Origin: Drosophila pseudoobscura
Taxonomy: Eukaryota; Arthropoda; Insecta; Diptera; Drosophilidae
DNA length: 64,000 nt
Assembly: GCF_009870125.1 (NCBI RefSeq)
Contig: NC_046683.1
Span: 17,369,001 to 17,433,000, forward strand
Reading direction: 5' to 3'
Shown: piece after piece, positions 24,013 to 38,672 of the stretch
Position numbering within the stretch: position 1 is the stretch's first letter
Layout of the letters: every line of letters starts with the position of its first letter
Made by a program: the position numbers and the translations under genes
The notes under the pieces: generated by a model
Told to the model about the DNA's origin: nothing
Database searches by the model: none
What the model saw: only the letters and a program-made list of their open reading frames with translations

Positions 24013-26565
24013 GAGACGAAGAACCCACCCCCAGTGACGACTAGCAACTATCACCACCAGCGGGCGCCGCGCACACCGGAAAGCTACTTCAATGTGCCAG
24101 AGTCGGTGGCACTGCTGAATATTGTGAAGTCGGAGCGGATACAGAGCGCGTTCCAGTCGAACCGGAAGAACCATGCCAGCGTGTGGGAGATGGTGGCCGA
24201 GGTGCTGAACCGGTTCAGTGCCCGCAAGCGGACGGCCAAGCAGTGCTGCAACCGGTACGAGAACCTCAAGAAGATCTACACGCAGCTGAAGAAGAATCCG
24301 GAGCGCCACGTGCGTCGCAACTGGCCGTACATGTTCCTGTTCAAGGAGATCGAGGAGCAGCGCGGCGAGTGCTGGGGCTCCAACGGCAAGCGCCTGGCGC
24401 TCATCTCCAAGAATCACAACGAGCTATCGTACTATCAGCGCCGACGGCAGGCAGCCGAGCTCGGCGTCCTGCTGAACAAGGACAATCTGACGCCCCACCA
24501 GCACAGCCTGCTGCAGAGCCTCAGCCAGAGCCATGCACACTCCACGGACTCGTCGCAGAGTGGGGCCAGCAAGCTGGAGCGCTTCCTGCCCAACCACTTT
24601 GTTGAGACGCAGCTGAGCGAGGTGCCCTGCTCCAACGGCAACGGGCTGACGGTGGGCATGCCTGCCGGCGTCTACGACGACAACCCCAATCCCCTTCAGC
24701 TGCATGTGGCTGGGGCTGTGGCGGCCGCCGCTGCTGCCGCTGCCGTGGCCGCCCAGAAGCGGAGCCATGAACTGCACCTGAGCAATGGCGGCTGTGTCCA
24801 GCTTCCGCCGGACGAGGACGAGGACGACGAGCCACAGAATGCTGCATTTAAGGATCATCATCATGGACACGTCCATGGTCTGGGGCATGGTCTTGGCCTG
24901 GGCCATGGTCTGGGTCATGGTCATAGCCATGGCCACATGGATGACACAGCCGAAGCGCCCGACTACGAGAAGGACTGCAATGGAGCCCTCAACTTGCACC
25001 ATCAGACCAATAACAACAACGACAACAACATATCCATGAAGTGAGTAAATCGGCCCTCGATTTTCAGGGCTACTCGGACTTAACATTAAGGGACGAACAC
25101 ATAGGAAAGGGCAATCGAACTGCAGTAAACATAAAAGAAATCCAAACACATAGAGCCTGCACCAATAAAAGGGTTTTCTTCTTTCTTTTTTCTCCCCAAG
25201 ACATAGACTTATTCTGATTCCCGAACAAATTACACAATGCAACAGAATCAAAGTTTTTTTGTAAGATGGAAGGAACCGAACTTTTCTCTGATATGCTTGG
25301 GGCCTTAACATTTTATGAATGAATTATTCGTATGATTTTAATTTTCCAATTTCTTTTGGGGTAAACTTGCCTTTTCCAATAAAAACTTGAGTATAATATA
25401 TCTGGTCTTGAAGAACTTTCCAATTCTAAAAAGATAATGAATGCAGCTTTCAAACGACCTTTAAATCTTTACAGATTAAGCTTACCGTCTGGGAAATATT
25501 ATGCTTTTAAAAGTAAAATGTATTGTAATTTGATCTCTAAAAACTCATGAAAAGTGGAAATCAATTAGATTCTTGTCGCTTAGGGCATCGATTATAAGAA
25601 TACATGGATAAGCTAGCGATAAAAATACTAAAATCATAATTAACTTACAATTTGGGGAGCCCCATGTCTATCAGAAAAAGTTGGTCTGTTGCACAGTGTT
25701 ATTTAGACAAAAATTGGTTCAGGATTCAATCAGGCATTAGAAAACAGAACCATAACGAACTCCATTCCTGCCATTCACAGATCGGAGCCACTTTCGGAGG
25801 GGGAGTTCAATCCGGATGACATTCAGCTGATGCAGACCAACTACAATGGGTGAGTGAGTGGCGGGAAGGGGGAGAAGATTTCGTCAATTTCATGCTCGTA
25901 TCTCTTGCAGGACACAGAACTATTACTCGCCGGGCATGGACCAGAACATCCTGCATCCGGATGTGATCGTGGACACGGACAATCTGTCCGACTGCAGCTC
26001 CTCCACCTCGTTGAAGAAGAGCAAGCGCAAGCTGTCCACCTCCACCGATGGCGACAGCACCAACTACGAGCTGATCGAGTATTTGAAGCGGCGCGAGAAG
26101 CGCGACGAAGAACTCCTCAAGCGGATGGATGCACGCGAGGAGCGCTTCATGAATCTTCTGGAGCGGACGGTGATTGCCATTGAGACGCTGGCTGCGGGCA
26201 GGACGTCAGTCCCGGTGTTGGTGGCAGACACAGGCACCCAGCTGGGTACCAAAAGTCAGTCAATAGCTCCTTCTCCCTCAGCACAGACACCACCAGCAAC
26301 AGCAGCGGCAGCAGCAACAGCAGCAGCAACAATAGCAGCAACAGGTTCACCGCTTCCGTCAACATCCTCCAATCATCTGATAGCCAAGCCCTCCGAGCAG
26401 TCCATCCCCGTATTGTCAGTCAAAACGTCACCCAGCCCCCGCAGTCGCAGTCCGACATTGGAGCGGGAGGAACCAAGCAGCGCTGTTGTTGTGGTCCCCG
26501 ATGAACCGGAAGTCGATGCTCAGGCCGAGGCACTGGCAGCGTGTGCTGCATCTGCGGATGCGTAG
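24013..26565 (+). CDS. Trihelix (Myb/SANT-like) DNA-binding protein
   Basis: Probable nuclear transcription regulator. Exons are 24013-25040, 25781-25849 and 25911-26565; phases join cleanly (AA/A and GG/G split codons), and with the candidate start exon the protein is 593 residues. Residues about 32-115 form a trihelix domain: SVALLNIVKSERIQ, then VWEMVAEVLNRF, RTAKQCCNRYENLKKIY and NWPYMFLFKEIEEQ. Further on come a poly-Ala run (near residue 245), an acidic DEDEDDE patch and an unusual His/Gly stretch with HG and GLGHG units (near 290-320). A charged coiled coil rich in Arg and Glu (about 430-470; EYLKRREKRDEELLKRMDAR), typical of oligomerisation ends of such proteins, precedes a Ser/Thr/Ala-rich tail. 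Intron 25041-25780 holds nothing notable. I cannot assign a fly gene name; MADF-BESS proteins are relatives in style but the motif spacing fits trihelix better. Confidence 0.85.
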
Positions 26566-27249
26566 GATATATATATATATATTTGTACATGTATGAACGC
26601 TCTCTAGATCTACTACTTAATCCCCCACAATATCTACCAAACACCGCTCTTGAACCGGATGGAGGAGACCCGGATCGGAGAAATTAGTACCAAAGACGAG
26701 CTACGTCTCGAATTTTAATTGAGATTTGCAACGTTTACTTAGTGCCGCGGACGCAGCGCCATCCCCGTTCCATGACAGCCCATGTGCTTAAGGATTCCCC
26801 CGAACGGAGGAAGCCCCAATTGGAATATTGCGAATCGCAATGTTTGTGCCAGAAATACTATAATTTTAAAATGTTTACTTAGTCTAAGTTTAAACCAGAG
26901 GAGCAGCAAGAGCGGGTGGAACTCCGCAGTATCATTTAGAGTAGAGTTGTTCCGGCACTGCATCTTCGCTGCTCTTCTCCTGCTGCTGGGTCGGATCGGC
27001 CGATTTGCCATGATTTTTAGCAATCGAAAATTTCTATGATAATCTAGTTGCGAGCTGAAATGGGGCTCAAATGCATTTGTGCAGGAACTTATAAACATAA
27101 TAATCTCTCTCACTCTCTATCTCTATTTTTTTTTGTAATCTAGATAAATACACAATTTTTCGTGAAAAAAAAAACATTTTATGCCTATAACTATTTAACT
27201 AGAATGGATACGCGTACAAAGGATACGATAGATGCGAGTATCTGTTAAC
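26566..27249. other. Convergent 3' ends of trihelix and NOL8-like genes
   Basis: Non-coding DNA between two stop codons facing each other, presumably the two 3' UTRs. It begins with a TA run (26570-26582). No canonical AATAAA stands out on either strand in this interval. Nothing else is visible. Confidence 0.5.
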
Positions 27250-29215
27250 CTATCTGGAAGGGATTTTCGGATTTTTGTTTCTGTGCTGCTTGATGTCCTT
27301 GCTAGGTAGGTTCTTGCGGGTCTTGGCTATCTTATTGCCGATCAGAAGCTTGAGGCGGCTCTTCACCTTGTCATAGTCGGCATGATCCACCTCTGCCTTG
27401 GTGGTCCTGAAGAACTTTGCCCCTTCTGCAACACAAAGAGAAATAGTTGGAAAAGAGAAACACGACACACATCTATGTACGAACAGAACAGCCTTACCTT
27501 TCAGCCTGGGATCGTTCTTGGGAATGAAGAAAGACTCCATTTGGATTTTGGGTTTCTTTTGCTTGGATTTCTTCTTGGATGGCTCCTCCTCGTTCGCAGG
27601 CTCACTGGAGACAAGATCTGGATTCGGGTCAGCTGCCGGCGGTGCCTCATCCTCACTTTCAGAGGAATCGTAGCTGAAGGGATTGTGGGTGGCCAGGTCT
27701 AGTTTGTTGGCATTGGGCTTGGTCACCAGTATCTTCTCGCTGCCCAGCTTCTCCAGCTCGTCCTGCCGCTTTGCCACCTCCTCGTCGTGGGCACTGCCAA
27801 ACATGTCCAGCAGACTGAAGCCTTCGCCCCGCATATTGAGGGATTGCGTGAGGCTGTCGGTGACCACGTAGAAGGCTTCCTTTGAGACTGGCGCCTGGGC
27901 AGCGCCCTTATCTTTGGTCTTTGAATCCTTTGTCTTTGGCGTGGAGTTCTCCTTCTCCTGGACCTCCTTTTGCCGCACCAGTTTTTGGTGACCTTCGTTG
28001 GCCGGATCGAAGCGTAGCATTTTCTTGGTCCTGGACGCCTTGCGCTCGTTCTCGTTGCTAGTGGTAGTCAGCTTTCGCCCCACCACCTGCTCCAGGATGC
28101 CCATTTGCCAGTTGCGTTCGCTCTCTTGGGGCTTGTCCTCTGGATGATCTACACCATCCTCCTCCTCGTGATCGCCTTCTTCCTCGTCGACAAAGGTGGC
28201 TGTGATGCGGAAACGGGGATCCAAGCTTTGTTTGCTCTGCATTTCAACCAAACGTTCTCCCTTCTTGCCCTCGTACTGGGGGATATTAACCTCCTCATCG
28301 TCTTCCTCGCCATCATCATCGTCGAAGAGATCTAGCTTCGGCTGCTTCTTCGGCTTCTGCTCTGGCTCGTGCTCATCCTCCTCGGCATCGCTGAATTTGA
28401 TTCGCTTCGCCCTACTGCCGTCCACAGTGATCGCAGACAGAGCCTGCTGTATGGCAGACTTCTTGTGCTGATGCTCCTGCCGCATTTTGTTAAGCGACTC
28501 CTTACGCTTCTGCTCAGCCTGGCTGACGTTGGTATCCAGCTGCTGCTTGGCCGGTTTCTTGTATTGCTCGATGATGTGCAGCGGCTTCACATCGTCTTCC
28601 TTCTGAATCACAATCTGAAAGAAATACGGTTTTCAAATTGAGATACTTGATACAGGATACTTCTCAGGATGCCAACTTACCTTTCCATTGTGCATAGAGT
28701 GCGCGGCACGCTTTTTGGTGATGAGCAGCTCCGGTGCAATCTCGTCATCGCCGATCTCCTCGTCTTCGCCAAACACCCGGCGCTTATTTTGTGTATTCTC
28801 CTTAAGCAGACGGGAGGTACTTTCGTTAAAGCTTTCGCTGTACTGCTGGCCCTGCTCCCCCTGTTGGTTCTCTTCGCGCTCACGCTTTAGTCGATCCAGG
28901 AAGGACTCCTTGGCCACAGATACCCTCAGCTTGGTTCCGTGCAGCTTCTGCCAGTTGAGCTCGTTCAGACCTACGGGCAAGTCAAGGGATTATAAAACGG
29001 CTACCATTCTGAATGGAATGTATATCCGACTCACAGTAGTGCGCATCGTCCGTCTGGAGTGTAACAAACCCGATTATTTTGTCTGGGCCATCCTCCTGCT
29101 CTTTCCGCTTCAGGTCCACCTGCTCCACATGGCCATAGTCTTGGAACAGGCTCCGCAGATCCGATTCCGTTGCTCTGGTTGGCAGATCTGCCAAGAAGAA
29201 GCGTGTACTGCTCAT
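27250..29215 (-). CDS. CG14230: NOL8-like nucleolar RNA-binding protein
   Basis: Predicted nucleolar protein of ribosome biogenesis. Exons on the minus strand are 29215-29035, 28970-28681, 28614-27498 and 27425-27250, totalling 1764 bases or 587 residues. The N-terminus is an RRM: RFFLADLPTRATESDLRSLF matches the first strand and helix, IIGFVTLQTDDAHYC the RNP1-like strand, and KLHGTKLRVSVAKESF the last strand. The remainder is long, highly charged and mostly disordered, with acidic clusters (EDEEIGDDE, DDDDGEEDDEEV) and Lys-rich runs. The C-terminal RTTKAEVDHADYDKVKSRLK block followed by a basic tail is the other conserved part. The gene shares a short divergent promoter with the ACBD3-like gene. 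The symbol is remembered from position and family (the fly 'probable RNA-binding protein CG14230'). Confidence 0.88.
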
Positions 29216-29285
29216 CGTTAAGTTAAATTTTGTTATTCAAATGGACACAAGCGCACGGCACGTGTAGTTTGTAGTATCGCGGACT

Positions 29286-29309
29286 TATCGATAAAATAAA
29301 ATATCGATA
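29286..29309 (-). promoter_or_regulatory. Paired DRE sites in divergent promoter
   Basis: Two perfect TATCGATA palindromes lie at 29286-29293 and 29302-29309, 71 to 94 bases upstream of the NOL8-like ATG. DRE is bound by DREF/BEAF and marks promoters of housekeeping genes. The palindrome has no direction, but closeness to the minus-strand gene suggests that it serves that gene first. Confidence 0.65.
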
Positions 29310-29629
29310 AATAAAATAAATACCGAAAAGTACACCGTAAAGGGTTACCCTAGTGTAGCTTGTAGTACCACTGTCCGGTAACGACAACGCGCCGATTGGC
29401 GTGAGCAACTAGCTTCCTAAAACATTGGTAAAAAACAAGATATATTGTTTAATAATTTTAGAGGCTTAAAGAACTAATGAAAAACATTGTACATAATTGT
29501 ACGTTGTACAACAAAAACAAACAGATGAAAACCATAGCCATGAGCTAAAGATACTATTTTATAGCTTGAAAAAAATCAGCACCGATAGCTGCAGCCAGTG
29601 CTGCAAACACTCAGATTTATTTTTGCAGG

Positions 29630-29641
29630 ACGGTCACACTT
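29630..29641 (+). promoter_or_regulatory. Motif 1 core promoter of ACBD3-like gene
   Basis: ACGGTCACACTT matches the fly core-promoter Motif 1 (consensus YGGTCACACTR) in the plus direction. It lies about 100 bases before the ATG at 29741, a normal distance for a start site near 29640. Confidence 0.65.
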
Positions 29642-29740
29642 AAAGAAAACGTCACATACGTATTTTTTTTGTTTTGATTGTGCGAATTTTATAGAGGCAA
29701 AACAGACTTTGAAAACATCGGGAAAACACTGGCGGCAATA

Positions 29741-31618
29741 ATGGAGACCGCGACAAGCAGCAGCGACACACAAGCAGCGACAGGGACAGCCCCAGTTCCA
29801 GCTGCAGAGAAATGGGGTTTTCCTCTGCAAGAACTCTACCGACTAGCATTCACATTTTACAAACGTATGTAAACCGCAGCCGATCTAATGTGTGTGGCTT
29901 CTCTTCTAACACGTAATCGCTTACAGAAAACTCGGGCAAAGCCATTCACCTGTCCTACGAGGACAATCTGAAGCTAATCGCCTTCAAGCAGCAGGCCTCC
30001 CTCGGACCCTTCAAAACGAACCATGCTCCGGCTTTGGGCGTGCTCGATGTAATTGGCCGCGACCGCCAGCAGCACTGGCAACTTCTTGGCGACATAAGCC
30101 GGGAGCAGGCCATGGAGGGGTTCATTGATCTGTTGGACACGATGTGCAGTGCATTTCGACCCTACATCGAGGCGGTGCGTCAGGACCGCGATGAGACACT
30201 GCGAAAAGACCTGCGCCGCATGGAACTGGAGAAAGAGGTGGCACAGAAACAAGAGCGCGAGCAGCAGGAGCTGCTGGAGGAGGGCTACAAAGAGGAGCTG
30301 CAACGTCGTCAGCTGCAAGACGCTCTCAACAAGCAGACCTACCAGCAGTTCAAGGTAGACAATCGATTTTCCACACCTTCCCATGCCACCATCCGCCCCC
30401 CCCCCCCTACACCGAGCCCTTGCACCTGTTGTTGGGTTCAATAATTCACGATGCCTGTCTGGGCTCGGTCGGCTCTGGCCTTGACGCTGCCTGTGGCCCC
30501 AAAGGGGTCTTGACCCAATTCCCAAATAATTGTCTCGGTCGGCTCCAAGGGAATTACCAATTCCCGTATCTCATTCCGTCTCTCTCTCTCTCACTCACAC
30601 TCACTCTCTCCCTGTCTCTATGTCTCTTCTAAGCTGTATGCCGAGAAACAATTCCCGGGCAATCCTGAACAGCAGGCTGTACTCATACACCAGTTGCAGC
30701 GCGAGCACTACCATCAGTATATGCAGCAGCTGCATTTGCAAAATCAGAATCAGATCCAGACCCAGACACAGAACCAGAACCAGACCCAGGAAAAGGCCCA
30801 TCAGGAGAAGGAGGAAGTCGCTCCGGCCAACAACAATAATAGCAGTACCGAATTAGTAAATGCCATGGATGGCTTAAAACTGGGTGATTTCGAGCAACAG
30901 CAGCAGCAGCAGGCAGAGGAGCAGCCCGATCAAGAGCACGTCGAACAAGCACAGACACAGGTAGGGGAGTACGGACAGGAGCAGCACCATGGGAACGATG
31001 AGTACGATGATTATGTGATGATTCGACCGGCCAAAATCTGGACGCGACCCGACATCGAGCAGTTCAAGACTGAAGTGTCCGCAGGCGATGGCGATGGCGT
31101 CATTACCATCGGCCACGGCGACACGGTTACGGTGGGTCTCGGGTGCAGCACAGCACTGAAGAGCGCCTTTGAGATTTAACATTGTGGGTTTTTTGCAGGT
31201 TCGAGTGCCCACCAATATGAACGGCAAGTGCATTTTTTGGGAATTCGCCACGGACAACTACGACATTGGATTCGGGATTTACTTCGAGTGGGCCAAGCCC
31301 GTGACCAGCGAGGTGACGGTGCACGTGAGTGACAGCGATGAGGAGGAGGATTGTGTGGACGAAGATTATTTGTCCACCACCGAGGACCTGGAGTCGGGCA
31401 CATTGTCGCAGGACCACAATGGCCTGAGCAATCCGAGTGCTGCCTCAAAGGCGCCAATCTCAATTATTGTGCCCATCTATCGGCGTGAATGCTACAACGA
31501 GGTCTACGTCGGTTCGCACTCCTATCCGGGCGAGGGCGTCTACTTGCTGAAGTTCGACAACAGCTACAGCATCTGGCGCTCCAAAACCCTGTACTATCGC
31601 GTCTACTACGAGCGCTAA
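29741..31618 (+). CDS. GCP60/ACBD3-like Golgi protein (ACB and GOLD domains)
   Basis: Predicted Golgi scaffold; vertebrate ACBD3 binds giantin/golgin partners and recruits PI4-kinase beta. Exons are 29741-29864, 29927-30354, 30634-31131 and 31199-31618, giving 489 residues, all phases correct. Residues about 28-125 form the acyl-CoA-binding domain ([19 protein letters not shown], then [20 protein letters not shown]). A charged coiled coil follows ([19 protein letters not shown] and after), then a Gln/Asn-rich linker with a Q6 run. The C-terminal GOLD domain includes [30 protein letters not shown] and, at the very end, [22 protein letters not shown] and a YYRVYYER finish. The acidic insert after GIYFEW ([12 protein letters not shown]) sits inside the GOLD domain, as in ACBD3. 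By position this may be CG14232, but I am not sure of that name. Confidence 0.9.
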
Positions 31619-32051
31619 GAGGCCAAATTTAGAACACCATACCCCATTTACTTAAGCGAAATCTATTATCTACATATATTTAATATCTAAATATTTACGG
31701 TACAAGCCTTTACAAGTTCTGTGCAAGTCCAAAACATTACGATGCTGTGTGGGTGTTGGTGTATGTATGTTTATCTGATCTGTGTGGATATATATGCGTT
31801 AATCCATCTCCAAAAATCAAAAAAAAAAAAAAAATACAGATCAATTCCCAGTCGCGGCTCTGAGATGGATGCATTCAAATCAATATAATTTATTATTTAG
31901 TTTTTAATAAAAAGAAGGAAAAGACATGAATCCGATAGATGTAACTGTAACTAGTCGGTGGTTGCCAGACTGGCACTAGCAGCGCTGCCAGATATGCGGC
32001 ATAGCTATCAGCAAGTCCGATAGGATTATCTATCGGCGTTTCGCTTTCGTT
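31619..32051. other. 3' UTR of ACBD3-like gene and promoter of the Qri7 gene
   Basis: AATAAA at 31906-31911 is the likely poly(A) signal of the upstream gene, about 290 bases after its stop codon. The next gene starts at 32052. Between them lie CAGCGCTGCC (31980-31989), resembling fly promoter Motif 7, and TATCGG/GATAGG half-sites of DRE type near 32019-32037. A poly(A) run occupies 31819-31832. Confidence 0.45.
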
Positions 32052-33402
32052 ATGGCTTATCATTTATCCAGCGCCCCGATCAGATTTCGATTCGCCGCTG
32101 GGCTAGGACTGCTGGTCCCCAGGCGCCGCGTAAGCTATGTCCTGGGCATCGAAACTTCCTGCGATGACACGGGCATTGCCATTGTCGACACCGATGGGCG
32201 GGTGCACTCAAATGTCCTATACTCCCAACAGGAGTTCCACACGCGGTAAGTGCATAAGCGTGCATAATCCATATGAATATGAACTTCACCTATTCTATTG
32301 GCGTATTTGCAGCTATGGCGGCATAATTCCTCCACGGGCTCAAGATCTGCATCGAGCGCGGATTGAGGATGCGTATAATCATTGTCTTGTCGAGGCGGAC
32401 CTCAGACCGGAGCAGCTGACGGCTATTGCGGTGACAAACCGACCTGGCCTGCCGATGAGCCTGTTGGTCGGCCTGCGCTTCGCCCGCCACCTGGCGCGAA
32501 AGCTGCAGAAGCCACTGCTCCCGGTACATCACATGGAGGCGCATGCTCTGCAGGCGCGCATGGAGAACATATCGGCCATCAGCTTTCCCTTTCTCTGCCT
32601 GCTCATCAGCGGTGGCCACTGCCAGCTGGCCCTGGTCCGCGGCCCCGGTAGGCTGACCCTGCTCGGCCAGACACTCGACGATGCCCCCGGAGAAGCTTTC
32701 GACAAGATTGCCCGCCGCCTGCGCTTGTATGTGCTGCCACAGTATCGAGCATGGAATGGTGGGCAGGCCATCGAGCATGCCGCTCAATCGGCTGTCTGTC
32801 CAGACGCCTACGACTTCCCTCTGCCGCTCGCCCAGCAGCGAAACTGCAACTTCAGCTTCGCCGGTATAAAGAACAACTCGTTCCGAGCCATCCGGGCAAG
32901 GGAGAGGCTCGAGCAGACCCCACCGGACGGCATCATCAGTAACTACAGTGACTTCTGTGCAGGCCTGCTGCAGGCCGTCAGTCGCCACCTCATGCACCGC
33001 ACCCAGAGAGCACTAGAGTACTGCCTGCGACCGGAGAACGGGCTATTTGGCGACGCCTCGCCCACTCTGGTGGTGTCCGGCGGGGTGGCCAACAACGATG
33101 TGATCTACCGGAACATCGAGCACCTGGCCGGGCAGTACAACTGCCGGAGCTATCGCCCCTTCAAGCGCTACTGCTCAGACAATGGTGTGATGATCGCCTG
33201 GCATGGCATCGAACAACTGCTGGCGAATAGTGCGCAGCATTTAAGATTCGACTACCACAACATTGACATACAGGGCTCCGCCGGATTCAAAGACTCCTCC
33301 GTTGAGGATGTGACCCGATCGGCCATCAAATGCAAGTGGATAAAGCCGCTCGACCACCTCAGAGGCAGAGCCACGGCGGAGGCCGGCCACTGCGATGCAT
33401 AG
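32052..33402 (+). CDS. CG14231: Mitochondrial tRNA N6-threonylcarbamoyladenosine synthase (Qri7/OSGEPL1)
   Basis: Transfers the threonylcarbamoyl group from TC-AMP to A37 of ANN-decoding mitochondrial tRNAs. Two exons, 32052-32245 and 32313-33402, encode 427 residues; the CG/C split codon joins in frame. The N-terminus is basic and non-acidic ([20 protein letters not shown]), fitting a mitochondrial presequence. The Kae1/TsaD core is complete: [15 protein letters not shown], the metal-binding [37 protein letters not shown] and [12 protein letters not shown]. The length fits the mitochondrial branch and not the cytosolic Kae1 of KEOPS (about 335 residues). The 67-base intron is typical of flies. 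It ends convergently with Cdc42. The symbol is from memory of the fly protein of this name. Confidence 0.93.
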
Positions 33403-34768
33403 AGAAATTGTTAGTTTTTGTAATTTTCGTTTTTGTTTGTTTTTTATTTATAAGATTATTATCTGAAATCAATAATGTTAAATCTCTAAGATCTAGGAAA
33501 AAAAACTGTGTCAAAATTGATAATGTATACATATAAAAATATTAAAAAATGCATTAGTTCGTATTTGCTTTCTGTTTTCTGTTTACGGTTTTGCGTTTTC
33601 CGTTTTCTGTTTTCTGTTTTGTGGCTGCTCTTCTGCTGGAACAACAATACAAATATTCTCTCTTGCTGGTTTTTCTTTTATTGTTATACTTTATGGATTA
33701 TACATATTATTAAATATATCTATATATTTATATAGATTGTAGACTTCAGTTGCGTCTCTTTCCGTTCGGCTCTCCGTCTGTCTATCTGTACGTCCGTCTG
33801 TCTATCTGTCCGTCCGTCTGTCTGTCTGTCTATCTCTGTGTCGCTGTGTGTGTGTTCGTTTCCTTCACATCTTTCATATATTTATGTTTATGTTTTGTTG
33901 TTTATCATATTTCAATACTCATATACTTAGTTGTACACAATACGCATCGCATTCTTCGTCGTCTCATCTTGTTGGAGTTGAGTTTACCAGACTTTACTTT
34001 GTATTATATATTTTTAGTTGAATTTTTTTAGCTTTTTAAGACTCTGACTCGATTTGACAGTTGCTTGCCTCCTTTAGATTAGCTGTTTCTTTTTTATTCT
34101 GGATTGATTTCACTTTATTTGCATTTTCCATTCAGTTATTTTGTTTTTCACTTACGAATTTGTTTTGTTGTATATATAAAGTTATATATAAATAATTTGT
34201 TTCGCTATATTGTTATTGTGTTTCATCATCTTTTCATTCTTCACTTAATTAGATAAATTGCGCCAAAAAACTATAGTGGGTGCGGAAATGGTAGGGCGTA
34301 GGCGCCCGACCCGACCTCTGGCTCTGCGTCGGGGTCGGGCGAATTGTTTTGATTTATATTTGATTCCACTTGCCATTGGATTTCGGGACTGGGCCAAGGC
34401 TAGGGCGGAAGCCTTTTGTCCGTAAGTAGAAAGATACTATTCGGACTGGGTTCAAAATGAACAGAAGCTGGTTTACTAAAACTTAACTAAAAACCAATAA
34501 AATGACAGGATATGCGGGTGGACATGGCTGCGAAGAACCACCATCTGAAACTTATAGACACTCGGGTCTGGGACGGGGACGGGGACGCGGAACTGAAACT
34601 AGTGTAGTGCTGTAGAAGTCAATTAAAACCTTAAAACTGTTCTTGGGGGGCGAAGGGGGTCTTCTATAAACTCCAAAAAGGAAGAAGCAGGGCCATTGTG
34701 GTGTGGAAATAACGAAAAACACACATCATATATAGGACGAGAGAGAGAGAGAAAGAAAAAAAAAAGAA
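33403..34768. other. Convergent 3' region of Qri7 and Cdc42 genes
   Basis: Mostly the long 3' UTR of Cdc42 on the minus strand. It contains TTTTCTG/TTTCCG units near 33590-33620 and a CTGTC/CCGTC-rich run at 33775-33835. That run resembles the microsatellite core of DINE-1 elements, but the flanking DINE-1 sequence is missing. TTTATT hexamers (AATAAA on the minus strand) occur near 33444 and 34115. No coding frame is credible. Confidence 0.45.
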
Positions 34769-37305
<2,537 letters not shown>

Positions 37306-38345
37306 GAATTATTCAAGTTCCGTCGTTCATATCCTCGTTTTTTAGATTCCGTCGAATATGACTAACTAGATGGAACCCTCAGCCATGCCATCATTTTTTC
37401 CGATTCATAAATCGATGTCCTACTTGATTAGCTTACTCTAAATACTTGCTCAAACAAATAAAATGTAATAAAACGTAAGAGAAAAATCGTCGTAATGCTG
37501 ACTAACTAAAACTCTTGGCTCTACCCACCTAATTTAAGGACATTGATGAATACATTTTCTGCAAGATAAGCTACTTTTAAGTACTCCTTTTATTGTATTG
37601 TGTCTAAAACAAGGTTTCAACAAAATAACAGTGGAAACGTAAGTGAGTATGGAATGTCCCGTCATTACCTATAGCCTGTCAACCGGAGTATGGACACTTG
37701 TATACCCTAATTCATTAATTTAATATAAAGATACTGATTTCCCAGCTGTTTTAAAATGTTCTTAATAAAGACGTTTTCGCAGATTAATATGTTTTAAACA
37801 TATTCGTGCATAGGAGTAGTGTCTTGTATTTATATCTCAATTCCAAGACCTATTCTTGGTCTCTAGAATACAATAAACGGTAAATTATCATTGAAATAGC
37901 TTTAAAACAGAGACTAAATAGTTTCTGCATATATTGGAGCTTGAAATGACAAACATAACCTGAATTATATAAGATCCTTTTCCCTAGGGTATGCAGAACT
38001 TTGTTCAATCCGCGCCATCTTGAAGGACAATGCTGCCGCCCATACAATTTCAATGTTGCCATAGGACGTAAGAAAAGATAAGTGAGTATGGTATGTAGGG
38101 ACATTGCTAAGCTGAAGGGACATTGTGGCGAGAAAAAAAGATATCCCATTACAAAAAAAAAGATCAGGTTCAAACAAACTTGAGCGCCAAAGATACATTT
38201 TTTGAAAGTGAATGAGCGACAAGGATTTAAATGCAATCCATTGGAATAAACGATGCACGGAAGTACGATTTGAGAGAGCGAAAATTAAAAAAAAACCAGC
38301 GTATGGAAGTTTCTTTACCCTTTGTTTTTAAAAATTCAATTTAAT
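37306..38345 (+). mobile_element. Decayed repeat related to the left-end element
   Basis: 37320-37470 shares a line with 215-320 (TTCCGTCGAATAT..., 'agccatgcc', 'cctacttgatt'). 38215-38240 repeats the 'gcgacaaggatttaaatg' line found at 162-176, and 38260-38330 resembles 1085-1145 (tttgagaga, then ggaagtttct.taccct). Order and orientation are the same as in the left element, so this looks like an independent, older copy with different internal sequence. No transposase frame survives. Extent is approximate. Confidence 0.5.
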
Positions 38346-38594
38346 TGATTGATAAAAGTGGAATACCGTATATATAGCGTAGTGTTGCCACTGTACCGAA
38401 ATATGCTCACCAGACCCGGCACAACATAACTGGTATATTGAAATTAACCTATTATGTTTTTTCAATAGAATCAACAGGACATTATTAACGTAAAATTCGT
38501 CAGATACTGAAGGCTTATTCAGTAACTTCTAATGTTAATATTCATTTCACCAACCGTGCGTTTTGGTTCATCCAACGCTGGTTCTTAAGACACG

Positions 38595-38605
38595 CGGTCA
38601 CACTG
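38595..38605 (+). promoter_or_regulatory. Motif 1 core promoter of the small nuclear-protein gene
   Basis: CGGTCACACTG matches fly Motif 1 in the plus direction, 68 bases before the ATG at 38673. This supports transcription of the short gene from a genuine housekeeping-type promoter even though repeats surround it. Confidence 0.6.
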
Positions 38606-38672
38606 TCAAAACAGAAGAAAAGAATAGAAAAGAACTGGCCCAGCCAGTTTAATTTACTGGCAACAGAACGGA

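Noticed and set aside
24424-25311. A 295-residue minus-strand frame opposite the trihelix gene
   Set aside because: It is the antisense shadow of GC-rich coding DNA with low-complexity Ala and His codons; it shows no domain and extends into an intron.
31169-31198. In-frame start before the last exon of the ACBD3-like gene
   Set aside because: The bases belong to a 67-base intron with good GT/AG borders; the GOLD domain is continuous only when they are removed.
32137-32312. Alternative upstream start of the Qri7 frame at 32137
   Set aside because: This frame reads through the intron and lacks the essential [10 protein letters not shown] motif, which the spliced two-exon model keeps.
33775-33835. 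Possible DINE-1 element in the Cdc42 3' region
   Set aside because: Only the CTGTC/CCGTC-rich microsatellite is present; none of the flanking DINE-1 lines can be seen, so a simple repeat is the better call.
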